In this document: positions 59,879 through 64,000 of the stretch, piece by piece | How positions within the stretch are numbered: position 1 is the first letter of the stretch | Layout: each line of letters begins with the position of its first letter | DNA from: Sporosarcina sp. FSL K6-3457 | GTDB lineage: Bacteria > Bacillota > Bacilli > Bacillales_A > Planococcaceae | Direction: 5' to 3' | Assembly: GCF_038007285.1 (NCBI RefSeq) | Contig: NZ_JBBOWX010000001.1 | Location: forward strand, 3,551,501 to 3,615,500 | DNA: 64,000 nucleotides | Notes under the pieces: model-generated | The model's database searches: none | Told to the model about the DNA's origin: nothing | The model's input: only the letters and a program-made list of their open reading frames with translations | Program-made: the position numbers and the translations under genes

Positions 59879-61594
59879 TTACAAACCAGTACGTGCCTTA
59901 ACAGCTTCCACAACTTCTTCAGCTGTTCCCATCTGGAGTGCTTCATTCACAAGTTCAACCATATCGCTCTTCTTCAATTTCTTGATTTGTGTGCGTGCCG
60001 GTAAAATCGACGTCGCACTCATTGAGAATTCGTCGAGTCCTAAACCAATCAATAGTGGTACAGCGATTTCATCTCCCGCCATTTCTCCACACATACCAGC
60101 CCATTTGCCTTCTTTATGCGCTGCGTCGATAACCATCTTCACGAGGCGTAGGATTGCAGGGTTATAAGGTTGGTACAAGTAGGAAACACGTTCATTCATA
60201 CGGTCTGCTGCAAATGTATATTGAATCAAGTCATTTGTTCCGATACTGAAGAAATCGACTTCTTTCGCAAATACATCTGCTTGAACAGCAGTCGATGGAA
60301 TTTCCACCATGATGCCGACTTCGATATGATCTGCAATCGCTGTTCCTGCTGCTAGTAACGCTTGTTTTTCTTCCTCCAAAATTGCTTTCGCTTGGCGGAA
60401 TTCACCGAGCGTTGCAATCATAGGGAACATTATTTTCAAGTTACCGAATGTACTTGCTCGTAACAGCGCACGCAGTTGCGTACGGAAAATCTCTTGCTCT
60501 TCCAAGCATAGACGAATCGCGCGGAAGCCTAAAAATGGATTCATTTCTTCAGGTAATTGTAAGTAGGACAGCTCTTTGTCTCCACCAATATCAAGTGTAC
60601 GCACAACAACTGGCTTACCTTCCATTCCTTGCAAAACTTTTTTGTAGGCTTCAAACTGTTCTTCTTCTGTTGGTAGCTTGTCCCTGCCCATATATAAAAA
60701 CTCAGTACGGTAAAGTCCAACGCCTTCTCCACCATTATTGACAACGCCTACCAAGTCTTCTGGCGTACCAATGTTGGCAGCCAATTCAACCTGATGGCCG
60801 TCTGCCGTCATCGTTTTTTCATTGACCAGCTTGGCCCATTCTACCTTTTGCTGCTCGAACTGCTCCTGTTTACTTTCGTAGTCAGCAACTACTTCGGCGC
60901 TAGGATTAATATGTATTTCTCCATTTAATCCGTCAACAATTACAAGATCGCCGTCTTGAATGAGCTTTGTCGATTCTTGTGTTCCGACAACAGCTGGAAT
61001 TTCTAACGAACGAGCCATGATTGCGGAATGGGATGTTCTTCCACCGATATCTGTCGTGAAGCCTTTGACAAATTGGCGATTTAACTGCGCAGTATCTGAT
61101 GGCGTTAAATCTTCCGCAATGACAATGACTTCTTCAGAAATCATGCTTGGGCTGACCATTTTAACATCTAGTAAATGCGACAATACTCGTTTCGTGACGT
61201 CCCGAATATCCGCCGCACGTTCCTGCATATACTCATTATCCATTTGCTCAAACATCGTAATAAACATATCTGTTGTTTCTTTCAAAGCGAATTCAGCATT
61301 GACTTGGTCCGTTTTAATCTTCTCTTCAATCGGCCCAATTAGCTCCGGATCTGTTAGCACTAGTACATGCGCATTAAAAATAGCTGCGTCATCTACACCT
61401 AGTTCTTTTTCAGCGACATCACGAATTGCTTCTAATTCGCTTTTAGAAATGGCGAGAGCCGACTGAAAACGTGCGACTTCAGTCGCACTGTCTTCAATCA
61501 TTTTTTTACTAAAAGATAAATCAGGCTCAACCAAACAGTATGCTTTTGCAATTGCAATTCCACTCGATGCCGCAATTCCTTTTAGTAAGCTCAT
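59879..61594 (-). CDS. ptsI: Phosphoenolpyruvate-protein phosphotransferase (Enzyme I)
   Basis: A 571-residue cytosolic PTS enzyme that takes phosphate from PEP and passes it to HPr. The active-site His lies in the [17 protein letters not shown] motif near residue 189, and the PEP-binding signature [19 protein letters not shown] and the Cys in GMCGEMAGD are intact. Length matches Bacillus. Its ATG overlaps the ptsH stop by one nucleotide. Together with HPr it would energise the FruA permease encoded at the other end of the window. Confidence 0.97.
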   Translation of the reverse strand: MSLLKGIAASSGIAIAKAYCLVEPDLSFSKKMIEDSATEVARFQSALAISKSELEAIRDVAEKELGVDDAAIFNAHVLVLTDPELIGPIEEKIKTDQVNAEFALKETTDMFITMFEQMDNEYMQERAADIRDVTKRVLSHLLDVKMVSPSMISEEVIVIAEDLTPSDTAQLNRQFVKGFTTDIGGRTSHSAIMARSLEIPAVVGTQESTKLIQDGDLVIVDGLNGEIHINPSAEVVADYESKQEQFEQQKVEWAKLVNEKTMTADGHQVELAANIGTPEDLVGVVNNGGEGVGLYRTEFLYMGRDKLPTEEEQFEAYKKVLQGMEGKPVVVRTLDIGGDKELSYLQLPEEMNPFLGFRAIRLCLEEQEIFRTQLRALLRASTFGNLKIMFPMIATLGEFRQAKAILEEEKQALLAAGTAIADHIEVGIMVEIPSTAVQADVFAKEVDFFSIGTNDLIQYTFAADRMNERVSYLYQPYNPAILRLVKMVIDAAHKEGKWAGMCGEMAGDEIAVPLLIGLGLDEFSMSATSILPARTQIKKLKKSDMVELVNEALQMGTAEEVVEAVKARTGL

Positions 61595-61860
61595 TATTCT
61601 GCCAATCCTTCAGTTTTCAATGTTTTTGCTAACTCATTAACTGCGTCCTGTGCATCTGCGCCGTTAGCATTTAGTTTGAACGTTTCGCCAAATCCAATCC
61701 CTAAAGACATAACACCTAAAATAGATTTGAGGTTAACATTTTTCCCACCATAATCTAAATTTACATCTGCTACAAATTTGTTTGCTACGCTTACTAACAT
61801 TGCTGCTGGACGTGCGTGAATACCTGCTTTATCTGTTACTGTGAATTGTTGTTCTACCAT
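61594..61860 (-). CDS. ptsH: Phosphocarrier protein HPr
   Basis: An 88-residue PTS carrier. The phosphorylatable His15 is in [10 protein letters not shown], and the regulatory Ser, target of HPr kinase in low-GC Gram-positives, is in [14 protein letters not shown]-Ser-HPr is the co-repressor of CcpA, which links it to the cre upstream of ilvD. The frame begins at a TTG at 61869, but the ATG at 61860 (MVEQQFTV) has AAGGAG upstream and gives the standard length. Confidence 0.96.
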   Translation of the reverse strand: MVEQQFTVTDKAGIHARPAAMLVSVANKFVADVNLDYGGKNVNLKSILGVMSLGIGFGETFKLNANGADAQDAVNELAKTLKTEGLAE

Positions 61861-62005
61861 CTTAATCAAACTCCTTCATTCTATATAATTTGTGTAGCGT
61901 TCCCACACCTACTACTACATCGATTTGCAACTGTAGATTTGCGTCAACTAGCTTAAATAGTTTCCCGGCGGAACGACACTTATCTAAAGTTTACATCCTT
62001 CTATA

Positions 62006-64000
62006 TCATTTTACTAGTAATTCAACATGTTTTACAACATTTTCGACTGTAAATCCAAATTCTTCAATGACTTTTTCACCCTTTGCCGAAGCACCGAATG
62101 TGTCAATACCTATCATTACACCTTGATTGCCAACAAAACGTTCCCAGCCAAATGAAGAGCCCATTTCAATGCCGACACGCGCTGTAACATGTGGAGGAAT
62201 GACTTCATTTTTGTATGCTGCATCTTGCACTTTGAAACGATCCCATGATGGTATACTGACGACATTGACATCGATTCCTTTTTCTTTCAATGCTTTTTGA
62301 GAAGCTACAGCCAATTGGACTTCAGAACCCGTCGCGATCAGCAGTGCATCAGGCATTTCTTTTTCACCTTTGCTGATAACATAGCCGCCTTTTTTCACAC
62401 CTTCATACGCCTGTTCTTTCGTGCCTTCCAACGTTGGCAAACCTTGTCTAGTTAGCACTAGCGCTGTCGGTGTATCCGTTGATTCCAACGCAAGACGCCA
62501 TGCAGCTTGTGTTTCATTGGCATCAGCTGGCCGGATGAGCGATAAACCCGGAAGTGTTCTAAGTGAAGCCAATTGTTCGATTGGCTCATGCGTTGGACCG
62601 TCTTCACCTACCGCGATGGAGTCATGTGTAAATACATAGGTAACAGGTACATTCATCAATGCTGATAAACGCATTGCTGGTTTCAAGTAGTCACTGAACA
62701 CGAAGAAGGTGCCCGCATAGACTTTCAAACCGCCGTGCAATGCCATACCATTTAACGCCGCAGCCATCGCAAATTCACGAACGCCAAACCAAATGTTTCT
62801 ACCCGCGTAGTTGTCACGTGAAAAGTCGGCTTCGCCTTTAATCATTGTATTGTTAGAGCCCGCTAAATCCGCACTACCGCCAATGAAGTTCGGGACTGTC
62901 TTCGCAATCGCATTCAAAATTTCACCGGATGATGCTCTTGTTGCTAATGTATCTTTACCCACTTCATAGACCGGCAAACCCTGATCCCAGTTTAAAGGTA
63001 GCTCGCCTTGAATCGCGAGTTCTAGTTGTTGTGCCAGTTCCGGATAGTTTGCTTTATAAGTTGCGAGCACTTCATTCCATTTGGCTTCCGCTTCCGCCCC
63101 ATTTTCACCAATTTTTTTATTGAAATCTGCATATACTTCTTCAGGTACATGAAATTCTTCATGATTCCAATTATAAACTTCTTTCGTCAATTTCACTTCA
63201 TCTTGACCAAGTGGCGCGCCATGAGAGGCAGATGAATTCGATTTATTCGGCGAACCGTATCCAATTATTGTTTTCACTTCAATAAGTGTCGGCTGATCTA
63301 CATTCTCTTTCGCTTGTTGGATGGCATTTCTTAATTCATTAACATCATTTCCATCCTCAACGCGGATCACCTGCCAGCCATATGCTTTGAAACGTTGTTC
63401 TGTGTTTTCCGAGAAGGATTTATCCAAATCCCCGTCCAATGAAATATCGTTAGAATCATAAAGGGCAATCAGCTTTCCAAGTCCTAAATGACCTGCTAAG
63501 GAAGCTGTCTCATGGGAAATCCCTTCCATTAAATCGCCATCACTGACCAAGGCAAACGTGTAATGATCCACGATAGACAATTTGTCTTTGTTGAAAGTAG
63601 CCGCAAGATGCGCTTCTGCCATTGCCATCCCTACTGCCATCGCGATACCTTGTCCTAATGGTCCAGTCGTTGCTTCTACTCCATGTGTATGATTCACTTC
63701 TGGATGCCCGGGTGTTCTGGAACCCCATTGACGGAAATTTTTCAAATCATCGATAGTCACGTCATAGCCTGCTAAATGAAGCAAGCTATATAAAAGTGCT
63801 GAGCCATGGCCCGCGGAAAGTACAAAACGATCGCGGTTAAACCATTTCGCGTTTTTCGGATTATGATTCATAAAGTCAGTCCATAGCGTATAAGCCATCG
63901 GCGCAGCACCCATCGGTAATCCTGGATGACCTGAATTCGCCTTTTCAATTGCATCGATCGCTAATGTACGGATTGCATTGATGGACAGTTGTTCAACGAA
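62006..64000 (-). CDS. tkt: Transketolase, 5' end beyond the window
   Basis: A ThDP-dependent enzyme of the non-oxidative pentose phosphate pathway. The reading frame is still open at base 64000 (reading [20 protein letters not shown]), so the ATG at 63913 ([11 protein letters not shown]) is internal and the true start is a few codons outside. Motifs include [43 protein letters not shown], the ThDP motif VSDGDLMEG to [11 protein letters not shown], and [18 protein letters not shown] in the pyrimidine domain. It is upstream of ptsH on the same strand with about 145 nt between. Confidence 0.95.
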   Translation of the reverse strand, partial: FVEQLSINAIRTLAIDAIEKANSGHPGLPMGAAPMAYTLWTDFMNHNPKNAKWFNRDRFVLSAGHGSALLYSLLHLAGYDVTIDDLKNFRQWGSRTPGHPEVNHTHGVEATTGPLGQGIAMAVGMAMAEAHLAATFNKDKLSIVDHYTFALVSDGDLMEGISHETASLAGHLGLGKLIALYDSNDISLDGDLDKSFSENTEQRFKAYGWQVIRVEDGNDVNELRNAIQQAKENVDQPTLIEVKTIIGYGSPNKSNSSASHGAPLGQDEVKLTKEVYNWNHEEFHVPEEVYADFNKKIGENGAEAEAKWNEVLATYKANYPELAQQLELAIQGELPLNWDQGLPVYEVGKDTLATRASSGEILNAIAKTVPNFIGGSADLAGSNNTMIKGEADFSRDNYAGRNIWFGVREFAMAAALNGMALHGGLKVYAGTFFVFSDYLKPAMRLSALMNVPVTYVFTHDSIAVGEDGPTHEPIEQLASLRTLPGLSLIRPADANETQAAWRLALESTDTPTALVLTRQGLPTLEGTKEQAYEGVKKGGYVISKGEKEMPDALLIATGSEVQLAVASQKALKEKGIDVNVVSIPSWDRFKVQDAAYKNEVIPPHVTARVGIEMGSSFGWERFVGNQGVMIGIDTFGASAKGEKVIEEFGFTVENVVKHVELLVK

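Noticed and set aside
62006..63913. Transketolase as a complete gene starting at 63913
   Set aside because: The reading frame continues with typical transketolase sequence to base 64000, so that Met is internal.

Overview
The window looks like chromosomal DNA of a spore-forming, low-GC Gram-positive bacterium with an S-layer, most likely a Sporosarcina- or Lysinibacillus-like member of Planococcaceae. This rests on seen features: five proteins with three SLH motifs each, the pyruvyl transferase CsaB that creates their cell-wall ligand, a BclB-type exosporium collagen-like protein, a T-box leucine/isoleucine operon, DeoR/LacI sugar operons with TTG starts, and strong AGGAGG ribosome sites. No tRNA, rRNA, insertion sequence, prophage or CRISPR array was found. 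The genus is inference.

Layout. 1-3.8 kb: 5' end of pcp, then a MerR-controlled acyl-CoA ligase/acyl-CoA dehydrogenase operon. 3.9-7.5 kb: fruR-fruK-fruA fructose uptake operon. 7.8-13.3 kb: glyoxylate region (class V aminotransferase, YhfH-like zinc ribbon, aceA, aceB, divergent LytTR regulator). 13.9-19.5 kb: rbsRKDACB ribose operon with a perfect palindromic operator. 19.7-30.3 kb: cell-surface block (csaB, SLH phosphodiester glycosidase, O-antigen ligase-like protein, SLH glucosaminidase, SLH protein of unknown function). 30.4-36.7 kb: small lipoprotein, an unrecognised protein, a glycosyltransferase and a frame-disrupted collagen-like gene. 37.0-47.9 kb: ilvD-[T-box]-ilvB-ilvN-ilvC-leuABCD. 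48.1-54.8 kb: Fur-controlled haem uptake operon with NEAT proteins, one of them SLH-anchored. 55.2-59.6 kb: secreted stalk-domain protein and the major S-layer protein. 59.9-64 kb: ptsI, ptsH and a truncated tkt. EI and HPr would energise FruA, and CsaB would provide the anchor for all SLH proteins, including the haem receptor.

The most unusual signal is in the gaps. Seven intergenic arrays (A-G, near 7.7, 9.1, 13.5, 27.6, 36.9, 48.07 and 59.77 kb) have different core words but the same unit length, 21 nt, with an occasional 19- or 20-nt unit. Every one lies within about 45 bp beyond a Rho-independent terminator. Two core words recur at two loci each, in the same orientation relative to the terminator. 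I know of no described element that matches. Other unexplained items are covarying mini-hairpins in the ilv-leu spacers, three genes whose context argues for non-canonical start codons, a decayed paralogue upstream of the stalk-domain gene, and a patch of frameshifts confined to one block of the collagen gene.
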